Assembly: GCF_001625215.2 (NCBI RefSeq)
Contig: NC_030383.2
Location: 2,492,779 to 2,556,778 of the forward strand
Source: Daucus carota subsp. sativus
Lineage: Eukaryota > Streptophyta > Magnoliopsida > Apiales > Apiaceae
DNA length: 64,000 nucleotides
Direction of reading: 5' to 3'
In this document: positions 47,401 through 58,895 of the stretch, in pieces
How positions within the stretch are numbered: position 1 is the stretch's first letter
Layout: each line of letters begins with the position of its first letter
The notes under the pieces: generated by a model
Told to the model about the DNA's origin: nothing
Databases searched by the model: none
The model's input: only the letters and a program-made list of their open reading frames with translations
Made by a program: the position numbers and the translations under genes

Positions 47401-50400
47401 ACTCAGTTTGCCCTGAGTTGCAATAAATTTTTAGGATTGTTTTCTGAAGTTTTTGTCTCTTTTAGTTAACCTCTCTATGATTCTTTAGCCTTCTGGTTGT
47501 TCTAATTTACATCTGAATAACAAATTCTTGTTTATGCCATAAATTAATCAAGTGCCAATAAATTAGATTTCAGTATATTTTACCATAATATAGTTTTAAC
47601 CACCAAATTTGACTTTCATAAACAGCAGAACAGAGTCTAACCTGTTACAGCCAATTCATCCTGGTTACATCCATAGCATAGGTCTTATAATTGGTTTCTG
47701 TTATAATGAGGTCCAGCTTCTCCACAGTAACTTTATTTTTTCACATGTATCTTTACCTTGTATACATTGATTTGGTTAATATACTTGTGTACTATATTTA
47801 GAAGTCCTATTGTGGCCGCCTTGCCTATATGCATATCATGTTACTGGAAGAACTATATAGATACCTTTTGAAATTGCGGCTTAGATGAAATAGAATGTTA
47901 CTGTTATAACTTATTATATTGGATTAAATATATAATATATGTCTACACATGTGTTCTACTGAAAAGCAAATAGTAATTATTGCATATTTTTCTTTATTTT
48001 GACAAAAGCTTTTAATAGGCACTGCTGATGGGGGCATCAAAGCATGGAATGCTGATGCAAAAAGAGTTGTTTGTGATCTTAGTACGACTGCAGCATACCC
48101 AAGGTTTATTGTTATCTTTAAAGTGCACTTGAGAAATAAAATCATGCTAATATATCTGTTACCTTTTCTTTTTATATTCTTATTCCCTGGGATTTATGTG
48201 ATGCAGTGTTGTGGACTTGAAGTGCAGTCCTGTTGAACCAATTTTTGTCTCTGCAGCAGCATCCAGAGGGTACAGTTCTGGTAGTTTTGTGCATACATGC
48301 TATGATTCTTTAAGTGCTGTGAAGTTTGTGTTTGAGTGAGAATGCACGAGCCATTGGCACTCTTCACTTCCTGTTTTTTTGTTCATCAAACATGATGCAC
48401 GTCTTGTACATTATTCTTTTATTTATAAAATTTTACATCCTCTTTTGCAAGTATGTTGATGTATATTAATTTTTCTTTATATGATAGTGAAACTAAGATG
48501 ATATTCCAAGGGCTTTTAAGTGAAATTACAGCTTTTAAATCTATACATTTGCCTGCTTATATAGCGGCAACAACCAAATTTATTTCTAAAATCTCCTAAA
48601 AGTTATTGGCCTATATACTTGTTCTTCATATGTTTGTTTTTGTCGTGGCTTTCCTTTCTAACAGTCTACTCTTTTCCCACCCCACTGAACTTTAGACATT
48701 TGTCAGATAGATGATTAAAATCTCCCTGAAAATGTTTCCTTTTTCCCTTTTGGTGGGGGAAATTGCCTAAAAGAGTTATGGACTTGGCCTAGTTCACGTA
48801 AAATACATGTATTGAATTAGAATATTATAACTTCTACCTGTGAATGTCTCTGTACACATCATTTTGTATTTCTTGCTCTTCAATAGTTTTCTTTCAGTAA
48901 AAATGGGCTTCCTTCTATACTTCCGATATATTCACATTGGTAATCTATACTCATGACAAATTTTACCATAGTAATGATGATAGGTGATTTGCGTAGAACT
49001 AGAAGAAGCTGCAGGAGACCTTGTTTGATGGTTTGGATGATTTTGACTATTCCTTCACGGATTAAGCTATTAGTCAATAGTCCCGTATTATATCTCATGG
49101 CCACCTGTTCAAGTGAAGATAACATAATAAACACCCATTCTAAGTGCCAAAGCGTTTTTTTTACATGCCTATAAGGTTAAATAAGGCAAGGATTTGATCA
49201 TTTGAGAACCTACGGAGCCAGTGATGTGAAACCATACAAAGTCGCCATATCGCCAAGTGTTGTTTTTTTGTGCCAATAGATCGTTTCAATTATGTGATGC
49301 AGTACCTCATATTCCTTGCAGGCAGGGCACAGATACTATTTCAAAATTGGGATGTGCATCATTGACTGTTTGGAACATGAGGACTTGGAAGGCCATGGTA
49401 TGTCAAGTGTTTAATGTTTTCCTAAGAAATTATATATCTATATGACATGTCTTTTAGACTGACAAATGTGTCTTCAACTTGCTCTATTTGTTGAAGACAG
49501 TCCTGCCTCTTGGTGAAGATCCACCAGCAATTACTTCATTATGCTTTAACCACAATGGGAAGATCTTAGCAGCTGCTGCAAGTGATGGAATGATTCATAT
49601 GTTTGGTATCCTTTTAGATTTGTTTCAATTAAGGTAGTTGTTATTCATATTCTGCACAGAATCTTTTGTACTTGCACCCAAGTGCATGCCCTTAGCTAGG
49701 CTAAGATATGTCTGCTGGTTTGCAAATTACCGGATGGCCAGCTCATGATTCTGCTATAAGCTCTGTTCTTTTTGGGCCTGACGAAACTAGCATATTTAGC
49801 CTGGGATTAGATGGCAAGGAAAGTGCTTTGATTCTGGATTGAAGTTTACTTAAGTTTCAGACAAAAAAATGAGACAAGTTTTTCGGTGTTTCTTTTTTAA
49901 TTGTCTTCTGCCTGATGTATTATGTGTGTATATGCTTGGAAATATTTTATATGGGTATTTGCTTAACAGTTGAGTTTTAAAATCAAGTTATTTCAAAGCA
50001 ACTAAACTGGGATTTTTTTATTCAGATATATGAATGGAGCTTGCAAAGTCCTGGTAAAGTTCTTTGGTCAAGAAATTGCAACAGGTACCTAATTTGGTTA
50101 CTATATTTGGTGTTTCAATTCTATGTTTAAATTCATGAATTCTAAAGCATTGAGTTAGCATTTGTGTTTCAAAGTCAAACTTCTACCTATTGGACTGTTT
50201 AGAGCTTCATAAATCCACTCAGTATGATATGTTTCTCTCCTTTGAGTCATGTTATTCAATCATTACTCACAATGCAGAGAGAAAAATTTGGAATTCCTTC
50301 AAGTTGCATTCTAATTTTACCTGCAGGCAAATAAGTGATATTGTTTCATTAAGCAGCATGTCAAATTTAGTTATACAGTGCTCTTCTTTTGCATTATATG

Positions 50401-51448
50401 TAATTTAAAAATATGTCTGGAGCTGAATTAGTGTCAAATGATGGTTTATCAGCGACTTTTCCAGATCATGAAAAAGACAAACTGTTTTATTCTTATTACT
50501 ATATTAACTTGATAGACCATAAATTCAGCAATATAGGTCAGAATATCAAATCAAAATTATAATTAGAAATAGACCTACTTTTGTGTTAAATTGGTCGACA
50601 AATCTACTACATGCCTAAAATAGGTCAGTTCAGCTTTATGCAAGGTTGACCCAGTGATTATGATAGTGTACAATATATGCATGCAACTTAATACTAATAT
50701 TTTATTTCCAGATAAGATAAGCAGAAGACTGTTACTAATTATTTCAATATATAAGCTTGTATCATCTTAAGTTATATCTTATTGGACACTATCACTATTT
50801 AGTAAAAATGGTATCTGTATAATTCTACTTGTGTGATTAAATTGTTTACATATTTGGCATGACCAATACATAGTTTTAGCCTTTTTATGTTTACTACAAT
50901 ATTAAATCATTAATGACTATTACAATTCTCAACCCTACTTGTGATACCTTTGGAATATAAATCACTTTACAGAAGAAACTCTGCCGACTGCTTTGTTTCA
51001 TTATATAGGTTTTGTAACCCCCAAAATTCAGTACAACCTAGACATGAAATGGCTCTGGATGCTAATGGGAGAAGGCTTTTGGTGACATCTGGTTCAGTTA
51101 GAGCACCGATATATCAGGTAAATTCTCGCTGTTATTTGTCTCATTATATAGGTCCTGTAACCCCTACAACTCAGTAACTCACTACACAGCCTCTCGCCAT
51201 ATATTGGTCACGTATCGCTTGCCATAATGTAGTTTAGCATTCAAGATTATAACCACACAGCCAACCTTTTGTTTGGTGGGTCATAACAGCAAATTTGCCT
51301 CTTGATCCACAGGTTCGCGCTTATATGAATGGGCTGAGAACTCTTCCTCATAGTGCGGCGATAACCACTGTAGATTGGCACCCAACCTTGCCTATCTTTT
51401 TGACGGGGTCAGCCGATAATTCAGTACGAGTCACATCTATATCATAAT
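44473..51448 (+). CDS. WDR91-like LisH/WD40-repeat protein, 15 exons, with two lesions
   Basis: Exons by consensus and phase: 44473-44860, 44938-45060, 45300-45441, 45520-45710, 46400-46458, 46599-46693, 47107-47209, 48009-48103, 48207-48269, 49322-49397, 49497-49605, 49706-49818, 50026-50084, 51009-51117, 51313-51448. The product is about 620 aa. The N-terminus is LisH-like (MDNMQYAEELVREYLVFRGF) with conserved helices up to FSKEWFDALHLSVRNF; then a coiled coil (exon 3), an acidic linker, and WD40 repeats from about residue 300 (GHTSPISRCRFSASGDNIAS, SIDGTVRIWTYD, TSGSVRAPIYQV). Human WDR91 controls PI3P during endosome maturation; the plant role is little known. Introns 2 and 11 look U12-type. 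Exon 12 ends at a GA, not GT, and one extra T at about 51420-51422 shifts the last nine codons past the expected TAA at 51446, to a TAG at 51612. Confidence 0.85.
45061..45299 (+). other. U12-type AT-AC intron (intron 2 of the WDR91-like gene)
   Basis: The 5' end is ATATCCTTT, the exact minor-spliceosome donor, and the 3' end is AC. TTCCTTAGC at 45284-45292, about 9 nt before the end, fits the U12 branch site. Splicing here joins GGCACTC to GCATTCCAG and gives NGTRIPALLRISSERN, the expected family sequence. No GT-AG alternative does so. Confidence 0.88.
49606..49705 (+). other. U12-type GT-AG intron (intron 11 of the WDR91-like gene)
   Basis: The donor is GTATCCTTTT and the acceptor TAAG. 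CCCTTAGC with its A at 49694, 11 nt from the end, is a good U12 branch site. The intron is only 100 bp, and joining in phase 1 gives HMFDMSAGLQITGWP. Confidence 0.82.
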
Positions 51449-51614
51449 GGCTTCTATTCCCAGTATTAGTAGGTTTACCTTCTATTGGTTGTCAGCTTCC
51501 GGTTTGCATAGGAAATCATCTCAATGTAATACCAGTAGTTTAAAAATGATGGAATTAGTAATTCACACGGTCATGTTACGTTTCTTGAATTTTCAAATGT
51601 TCACAAAACTATAG

Positions 51615-52940
51615 AAGTCATATAACAATCCAAAGAGCTTCATTTTATAGAACAGGAAGGTTTAGGTGGTTGGAAGAAGAAAGCTTACCTTGAAAGAAAA
51701 CATATATTAATGTCTTTTTCTTGTACGAGGAATTCATTGGAATTTTATATTTCATATGGTCTTCTCCTATCTATAACAAATCTGTTTTACATGCATGTTC
51801 CAGAGTATCAAAACCTGTATATTGTGGTTTCTATCTGTTCAGCAGTGTTTTTTTAATTGTGAAATAGGACGTAAGTTTACCTCTGCTTATAGTTTCTGCT
51901 GTTCAGATGAAGGAGCTTATTTGGATATCAGCAGAGAAGTTAAAAAAAAAAAAAAAAAAAAAAACCTGTGACATTCACATCCGCTAAATGTCATTTTGGG
52001 ACATGGTGCTTTTTGGGGCATCTTTTAGGTTGTCTGTTGTAGATATCAACTTAGTAGACTGCTGTGCATATGTTAGGATGTTTTTTGAAGTTGTGTTAAA
52101 ATTGTTATAGTGAAAGGACTTTAGTGTTGGGTATAAGCACAATTGCAAAATGATGGCTACTAGAATCCTTCGGCCTAGGTTTGAAGCTTGATATGAATAT
52201 GATATGCTCTACATCGGGGACTTGCTGCGAAGGTTCGATATTCTGCTAAAATTTGGAGCCATTTGCTGCAAAATAGATAAATTTTGATCTGTGATGCAAT
52301 CAAGGTGTTTTTCCCCACGCATGTTTATATTCCAGTCTTTTTGTCCGATCATAAAATGTGACTTTTCTTAAAAAAAAAAAAAATGTGACTTTTGAAATCA
52401 AGTTTTTTATGGCGGCAAATAAACAGAGTTAAACATTACTCGAGCTCGGCTGTTAAACGCTGGATTATGTTTGTTTACTAAAAGAACATGATCTGAAAAT
52501 CAGTTCGGTTCATAAAAAAAATTGAGCTGAGTCTTTTGCCTGTTCGACTCGAGATCCGTTTGTTTAGTCCGACATTAGCTCTGTCCTTCTAATTTTCTTA
52601 CGGTTTTTTTACTGCTTGGTAGACATTTTAATGTATATATAAAATATATTTCTATAATCTATTTTTAATTTTTTTATATATGTATTAAAATTTTGTTCAA
52701 AATTTTTTAAAAAAAATAATTTGTGAAAGCAAGAGCCAAATCCCCGTTTCAATGAAACAACCTTCGGAACAGATGGAGTAATATCATGCGTAGATGGTAG
52801 ATGGCACTCCACGTCATTATACAAGCCAATTCTGTAATGTTTCATGTGCACCTAAACTTGTGATGTTTCTATCCGCATATTTATAACTTATAAGTAGCAT
52901 TGTTTGATAAAGAAAAGGCTACTGGAAAAAGAAGTGATAA
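51615..52940. other. Intergenic region with poly-A run and GAGCTCGGCT-type repeat
   Basis: An A-run of about 22 at 51942-51964. 52380-52600 resembles the GAGCTCG/CGAGCTC-rich repeat at 58088-58585. No gene is supported. Confidence 0.5.
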
Positions 52941-54796
52941 ATGGATCTAGTTAATGTTTTACGCATGAATCCTGCTAATAGCAGATGTAGCTATGCCAAG
53001 AGCTCCATCCTTCAGGTCTCTTCCCATACATTTAAAGATTAATTCAAATATATATATATAGTTCTTACCATTTTGTGCTCTGCAGAAAAATGTGATGTTG
53101 CAGTCTAGAAAAGTTTCACAAGACAAGACACCATCGAGAGCTATGGCACCCACGGGTTCGCGGAATGCTTTAAGCTAGCTGATTTGGGTTGCTCTTCGGG
53201 ACCTAACTCCTTGTTGTTCGTAAAAAATATTGTCGACATTGTCCATGCAGTGTGCCTGAAGAAAAATGTGAAAACGCCTGATGAGTTTCAAGTGTTTCTA
53301 AATGATCTCCCGAATAATGATTTTAATGCACTTTTGAAATTGACACCAGAGTTTAGTTCAATGCTTGAGAATGAGAAAGGTCTTGACAAGAATGTGAAGT
53401 GTTTTATATCAGGAGTGGCGGGTTCTTTCTACACAAGACTCTTTCCAAGTAAAAGCCTTCATTTTGTTCATTCTTCAAGTAGCCTGCACTGGCTCTCTCA
53501 GGTACTCATATTATCCTATATATCATAAAATTCGAATTTATAAAGTTGCATTTTGTTATGGTGTACACTAACAACTGAAGTTCAGGTTCCCGCAAATTTG
53601 CTGGATTCTAACAAAGGGAATATCTACATGGCAAAATCAAGCCCTCGAAGTGTTTATGAAGCATACTATTACCAATTTGAAAAGGACTTCACAGAATTTT
53701 TGCGTTTGAGATCTGAGGAAATGATTTCCAATGGCCGGATGGTACTGACACTCCCCGGAAGGAGCAGTGCAGATCATACCATCAAAGAATGTTTTTATAT
53801 ATTCAAATTACTAGGGAACTCACTTCTGGACATGTCTGCTGAGGTATGATGAACAATGATAAAGTGTCAACTACTATTCTAAACCAATGCTAGTTAGTTA
53901 AATGTAAGTCCCGGAGCCTGCTTGTGATTCTGACTTGTGTTTTTGAGTCGAGCTAACTTAAAGTCAGAAATAAGTCAGAAATTAAAACCAGAGTTAGTTT
54001 GAAGTACTTTATTGAGTGACTTAGTTTTTTTAACTTTTTTTAATATAAAAGTTACCTATAAATCATAAGTTAATCATAAATTAATTTTTTTATTGTTACA
54101 TTTTTAATAACCAATGAGTCATTAAAATGACTCAAACAGACATTTTAAGTTCACAAGTTATCCCACTGGGGATCGTTTGGCCAACCATATTAGTGTAGAA
54201 GTACATAAAATTTTATTTTTTCTGAAATAAACCTTTAGTTTTCTGTCAAATAACAAATGTAAAATAATTCTTTAACATTTATATTCAAAAAAATTATTAA
54301 AAGAATACATTTTAAGCAAAAATAAAGGCTTATTTTGGTCATGACTTATTTGTCAAACACCACCAAATTACACTAAATCATAAGTAACTATTTTAAACTC
54401 AACAAAACGCATCCTAGTAACGTTTGTTTGTTTTTAAAGGGTATACTTCATGAGGAAGACATTACTTCATTCAATCTACCTCTTTACACCCCATGCACCG
54501 ATGAGTTGGAGGCAATAATTGAATCTGAGGGTTCTTTTAGTCTTGATAGATTCGAAACATCTGAAGTTAACTGGGACATGCGTGAAGAAGATGAAATCAT
54601 GAAGTCTGGGGAGAGCAGTGACAAGCTTATTGCTAAGACAATGCGAGCCATAACAGAGTCGATGCTTGCTAGTCATTTTGGTGATACTTTCATAGAAGAG
54701 ATATTTGAGAGGTATGCAATGCTGGTGGCTGAGCATCTCTCCATGGTGAAAACGGCCTACCTATTTAACATTGTTGTCTCCTTGATTAGGAAATGA
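52941..54796 (+). pseudogene. SABATH carboxyl methyltransferase gene, frameshifted by 5-bp duplication
   Basis: Four exons: 52941-53015, 53086-53501, 53586-53843, 54440-54796. SABATH enzymes methylate carboxyl groups of small acids such as salicylate or jasmonate with S-adenosylmethionine. Landmarks in order: MDLVNVLRMN..CSYAKSSILQ (Gln25, carboxylate-binding in salicylate methyltransferase), LADLGCSSGPN (SAM site), FQVFLNDLPNNDFN, LHFVHSSSSLHWLSQ, NGRMVLTLPGRS and EEIFERYA. In exon 2 AAGAC occurs twice in tandem at about 53124-53134. Exon 2 is 416 bp; without five bases it is 411, which alone keeps all phases and gives 366 residues, the family length. With the repeat, translation stops at TAG 53175-53177. 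Everything else is intact, so loss is recent or the repeat is an assembly error. The substrate cannot be told. Confidence 0.85.
53890..54420. mobile_element. Degenerate MITE-like sequence in SABATH intron 3
   Basis: AAGTCAGAAATAAGTCAGAA and CAAACAGACATTTTAAG segments match the interior of the MITE at 42124-42437. Two terminus-like stretches (near 54175 and 54405) suggest two overlapping old copies. Borders are not defined. Confidence 0.5.
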
Positions 54797-55275
54797 GAAG
54801 TTTTAGTTATCATTATTGTGAAATCTAGTATTCTTGTAGTAGTTTATTTACTTCGCGCAAAAAACTTAGTTAAAACAAGGTGTACTTTGGATATTTTGGT
54901 TTACTTAGTTGTCATAAAATTTATGATATACAGTACTTGTGAAGTTCGGAAACCTATGTTTAATATTTCCTTCCAAGAAAAGCTTTTCTGCATTTTATTC
55001 CGATTGTTTGTAAAATGTACTTATAAGTTAATTTTCAACTTATAAATCAGAATTTGAGAAGTTGACAATCCTATTTTTTTTCTTTTTTGAGTGTCTTATT
55101 TTTATTTTTAAAATTTGATTTTACAAATACGTAAAGGACCACCTTAAAAGATACTTTTTTATTATATTAATAATTTTAATATTCAATAAATTGTAAATAC
55201 CAAAAATTCTATTTACAAATAAAATAAAAAGTAGTTCTCATTCATAACTATTTTTTCATTCATAAATAATAGACA
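54797..55275. other. SABATH 3' flank
   Basis: AT-rich. The first 200 bp are probably the 3' untranslated region. No other gene is seen. Confidence 0.5.
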
Positions 55276-55279
55276 TTTC

Positions 55280-55404
55280 TTTTTTTTTGACAAACATGGC
55301 TTATAGCCTTACAAATGAGTATCTGTTCTAAGATATTCTCGACATGAGCCAGGGTCGAACCCAAGACCTGGGACGACAGAGGATAAGCCCTTAACCACTA
55401 GGCT
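55280..55404 (-). mobile_element. tRNA-derived SINE
   Basis: On the minus strand the element starts AGCCTAGTGGTTAAGGGC (A box, 55388-55400) and has GGTTCGACCCT (B box, 55351-55361). It ends in a run of about 9 A (seen as T at 55280-55288). TTTCTTTT on both sides may be the target duplication but overlaps the tail. The spacing of the two boxes (about 27 bp) and the 125-bp length fit a tRNA-headed SINE. Confidence 0.75.
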
Positions 55405-55447
55405 TTTCTTTTAAATTACTTCAAATAGCCCTTTCTATGTCGTCTTA

Positions 55448-55842
55448 GAGCATCTCCAACCATCTAAAGCTCTTGGCTAAAAGATGAGTTGGCTTACTTA
55501 AAATAAAAAAATTTAGCCAACAGCTCCAAAAACTCAACTCCAACCATGCTCACCTGTTGTGTATAAATTTAGCCAACCTCCTATGGATGGCTAAATTTGT
55601 CGAACCTCTACAGGTCTGTAAGAAAATCTGTAGGAAGATTGTACATCATTTATTACCATATTGAACTGATATATTCTATTTTAACAATTTAAAATATTAA
55701 TAACATACTATTTTTAAATTATAGCCAACCAATATAGCCAGTACTATTGAAACAAAATGTCTTACAGGTTCAGCAAATTTTACATAATGTCTTACAGGTC
55801 CAATTTAGCCAACGATTATAGCCAACGCCGTTGGAGATGCTC
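55448..55842. mobile_element. MITE with GAGCATCTCCAAC inverted ends, TSD TTA
   Basis: 395 bp, ends GAGCATCTCCAAC and GTTGGAGATGCTC (perfect inverted repeat), flanked by TTA at 55445-55447 and 55843-55845. It is a Tourist-like (PIF/Harbinger) MITE of a type common in dicots. The interior repeats TAGCCAAC. Confidence 0.9.
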
Positions 55843-55845
55843 TTA

Positions 55846-56541
55846 CCATCTTATTTTTATAATTAAATTGTCGCTCTCTTACCATCTTATTTCATGTTAA
55901 TCTTGTTTATACACCATCTCAAATTGGGATTTGTAAGGGCGGCACAGGCTCGATTAAATTATTTGACCAATTTAGAACCCGTGTATAGCCCGCTGGCACG
56001 AGGTACAAAAGTAGGGCAGGAATTTAGAACCGTTAAAATTAACAAACCTCGTTTTCTCCTCGTCCTTTAATTTGCAATCGCATTCATGGCGCCTTATGTT
56101 TGTCTGTACTTGTGAGTTCAGTTGCAGACATTGTGATTGCAACATTAAGGGAAACGACGACATAGAGAGAAAGGCAACATTTATTCTTGTGATTGCCACA
56201 AATCGCATTCATGGCGCCTTATGGTGTGCTCATGACACATGCTAAGCCCAAAACTTGATATATTTGGAAGATTTTGATGGGAGTGGTTAATATATTTGCA
56301 AGGGGGTCCATCATTATAAGATATGAGAGTCAATCAAAATCTTTTAAACTTATCAAATTCTGCGCTTAGCATGTGTCTATGATCACACACTAGAAAAACC
56401 GTTTCCGGAAACACTCTCATATTTCCATAGCGGTACTTTACAAGAAACAGGAGTTTTATGGATCGCATAATTCCGATCGACCTTTTCCCTGGCTGAAAAT
56501 CGAAAACGGTCAGTCACCTAGGCACGACAGAATAAATGAAA
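55846..56541. other. Intergenic, no gene seen
   Basis: A CGCATTCATGGCGCCTTATG sequence occurs twice (about 56079-56098 and 56204-56223), suggesting a short local duplication. Nothing else is recognised. Confidence 0.45.
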
Positions 56542-57700
56542 TCAATATACTTATACAATGGAGAAGCGAGGGACGTGTATGTGACGCCTCTCGCATCGCT
56601 CCGTTCTATTTTTCTAATTTTCTGAAATTTTTAGATGAAAAATATCGAAATTAGAACTAACTTTTTTAGTTTTGGGTATATTAGAAACAAGTGTCAGAAT
56701 CTGATTTTGTTACAAATTATTTATGGAATATAATAGCTTGAAAATTTTAATCTGATTTTGTTTCAGATTATTTAATTATGGGAAGGAGTAGCACACAAGT
56801 CTCTCTACACCTATAAATACCCCTACATATTGTATGATTTTGCATCATCTAAACGCAACCTTCTTTCTCAATAGCACAACCCTACCTCTCTCTGGTGATA
56901 ATTCTCTTGCTCGATTTCTAACTCGGTGGTGCCGTTCTTCTGCAACGATAAGTGAATGCTGTTTATACAGTATTAGAAAAATAAAGGTTGTTGCAAGCAA
57001 AGAGCAAAGGTAGTTATAGACCGCTATGTGGGAGTCGACAAATCCAAACATGGGAAAAGAATATAGTCTTGACATATATTGATGGATAATATCAATAAAT
57101 TAACTATTAGCGATGTATGTTTGTTGGTTATTCTTTTATAATATTTGTTTTGTTTATCGGACATGTTTGTTGTTAATTTTTATATGATTTACTTTGTATA
57201 CGAGAAAAAATTATTCATGCATTATCCGCCTGCTCCGTTCAAGCGACTTTTAAATGAATGTTTATACAGTATTAAAAAATAAAGGTTGTTACAAGCAAGG
57301 GTAGTTATACACCACTATCTCACGGATTTAAGTTAGATGTTTTTGTGCACAATCAATCCAAAAAAATTGGAGGAAGGTGACGATGTAAGACATGATTACT
57401 TTTCAAAAAATAAACGCAAATAAAATTAAGATTCGTCGTACTTTAATTGTTAATTGTATGTATAAATTTATTTTCATTTTTTCACCATGAATTATAGTCC
57501 AGTTTTGCAATTTTATATATTATTATTGGTATCACATCAACATTTTAATAATATAAAATTTATTTTATTCGACAAATATTGATTTTGAATCATTAATATA
57601 CTTTTATAGCAGCCACAAAATTATTTTATTCTACAAATATTAATATCAAATCATTAAAATAATTTTTATAGGCCGCCGCAACGCGCGGCTTCTCAACTAG
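56542..57700 (+). mobile_element. Non-autonomous Helitron, A|TC...CTAG|T
   Basis: The 5' end is TCAATATACTTATACAATG after an A, and the 3' end is a GCCGCCGCAACGCGCGGC hairpin followed by TTCTCAACTAG and a T. Insertion between A and T, a TC start, a CTAG end and a subterminal hairpin are Helitron hallmarks. Both ends match the copies at 29921-30500 and 37843-39460. No Rep/helicase ORF. Confidence 0.82.
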
Positions 57701-58027
57701 TTGCAGATAAAAAACAAACAAATAAACGTAACCGGGATATCCCGCTTATTCCAGTGCATGGGAGGGTAGAATCCTCGCAAAAGAAATTATGTGCAACATT
57801 TCTTACTGATATAAATTAGCTAGTGTAGAACTTATGTATCAGAGTTCAATTCAGGAGAATAAATTCAGCAATGGGCTATTGGAAATACATAGGTGATCAT
57901 GAAAATGTTGGTAAAATAACAAATAGGCAAGACATGCAATTTTCTTACAAATGAGAATTAGTAGAAGAAACTACAGTTGATTAATTTTGTTGTTAATTAT
58001 ATTTGTACAACATTTCCTTAGCTACTA

Positions 58028-58080
58028 AAGCGTTGCCAGAGGAAAAACAAACTCGGTTTTCATCTTCAATGAGGCTATGC
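58028..58080 (+). pseudogene. Duplicated fragment of WDR91-like exon 3
   Basis: AAGCGTTGCCAGAGGAAAAA...TCTTCAATGAGG resembles 45398-45442 (end of exon 3 and the start of its intron) with a handful of mismatches. The rest of the gene is absent. It is a small relic of a local duplication. Confidence 0.6.
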
Positions 58081-58087
58081 CTTCGTA

Positions 58088-58585
58088 GGGCCGTAAACGA
58101 GACGAGCCGTATCGAACACCGTCAGGTTCGGTTCGACCTCGACTCAAAAGTTCGGGGCTCGAGTTTGAGTTCGACCGAGCCTTTAATTTCAAGTTCGAAG
58201 CTCGGCTCGTAAATAGTTCGATAGGCTCGAGTTCGGCTCGAAAGCTCGAATCGAGTCACCAAATATTGACAAAAACTCAAAATGTGATCGGTTCAACTTG
58301 AGTTCGATTCGATTAAATATATAAATTATAAATAAAATATTAAATATATTTGTAAAAATATATTTATAATAAAAAAAATTAAAAAATAATAAAGGCTCGA
58401 TAAAGCTCGCGAACCTTACGAGCCGAGTAATTTGAAGCTCGAGCTCGGCTCGGTAAAACATTCAAATAGCTCGAGCTCGAGCTAGGCTCGATTATTGCCA
58501 AATCAAATTCGAATATTTTCCGAGCCGAACTCGAGTAGCTCACGAATAACTTAGTTTGTTTCCTCACTATTTTTGATCCGGCCCC
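58088..58585. mobile_element. GAGCTCGGCTCG-rich dispersed repeat
   Basis: The tract is dense in GAGCTCG/CGAGCC/TTCGGCTCG words in both orientations. It begins GGGCCGTAAACGAG and ends near GATCCGGCCCC, which looks like a short inverted end. A related stretch is at 52380-52600. Class is not determined. Confidence 0.45.
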
Positions 58586-58895
58586 ATCTAAAAGTAATAA
58601 TTTCTGGCTCCGCCGCTACCTCACTGTAGGTCTTATAACGTGAAGAGGCCACGCAACAGAAGCTTGCATCATACTAATAATGTGAAGCCTCCACGTAGTA
58701 CAAGATTTTCAAAACCATCATAAACTCCTGATATCACGAAAACAAACATGATATATGCATGCATGCAGCGTGCTTCCAAATGTTTATAATGTCTACAGTC
58801 ATCTCTGCAATTCTATCTTGATCCACTTTTGTTCAGCCTCTATAAGTATCACTTGATTGTATCTGCATATTCATATCGAATCTAAAGTAATATAT

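Noticed and set aside
49810..49825. GC-AG donor (GATG|GCAAGG) as the end of exon 12
   Set aside because: It leaves phase 1 and creates an immediate TGA when joined to the next exon.
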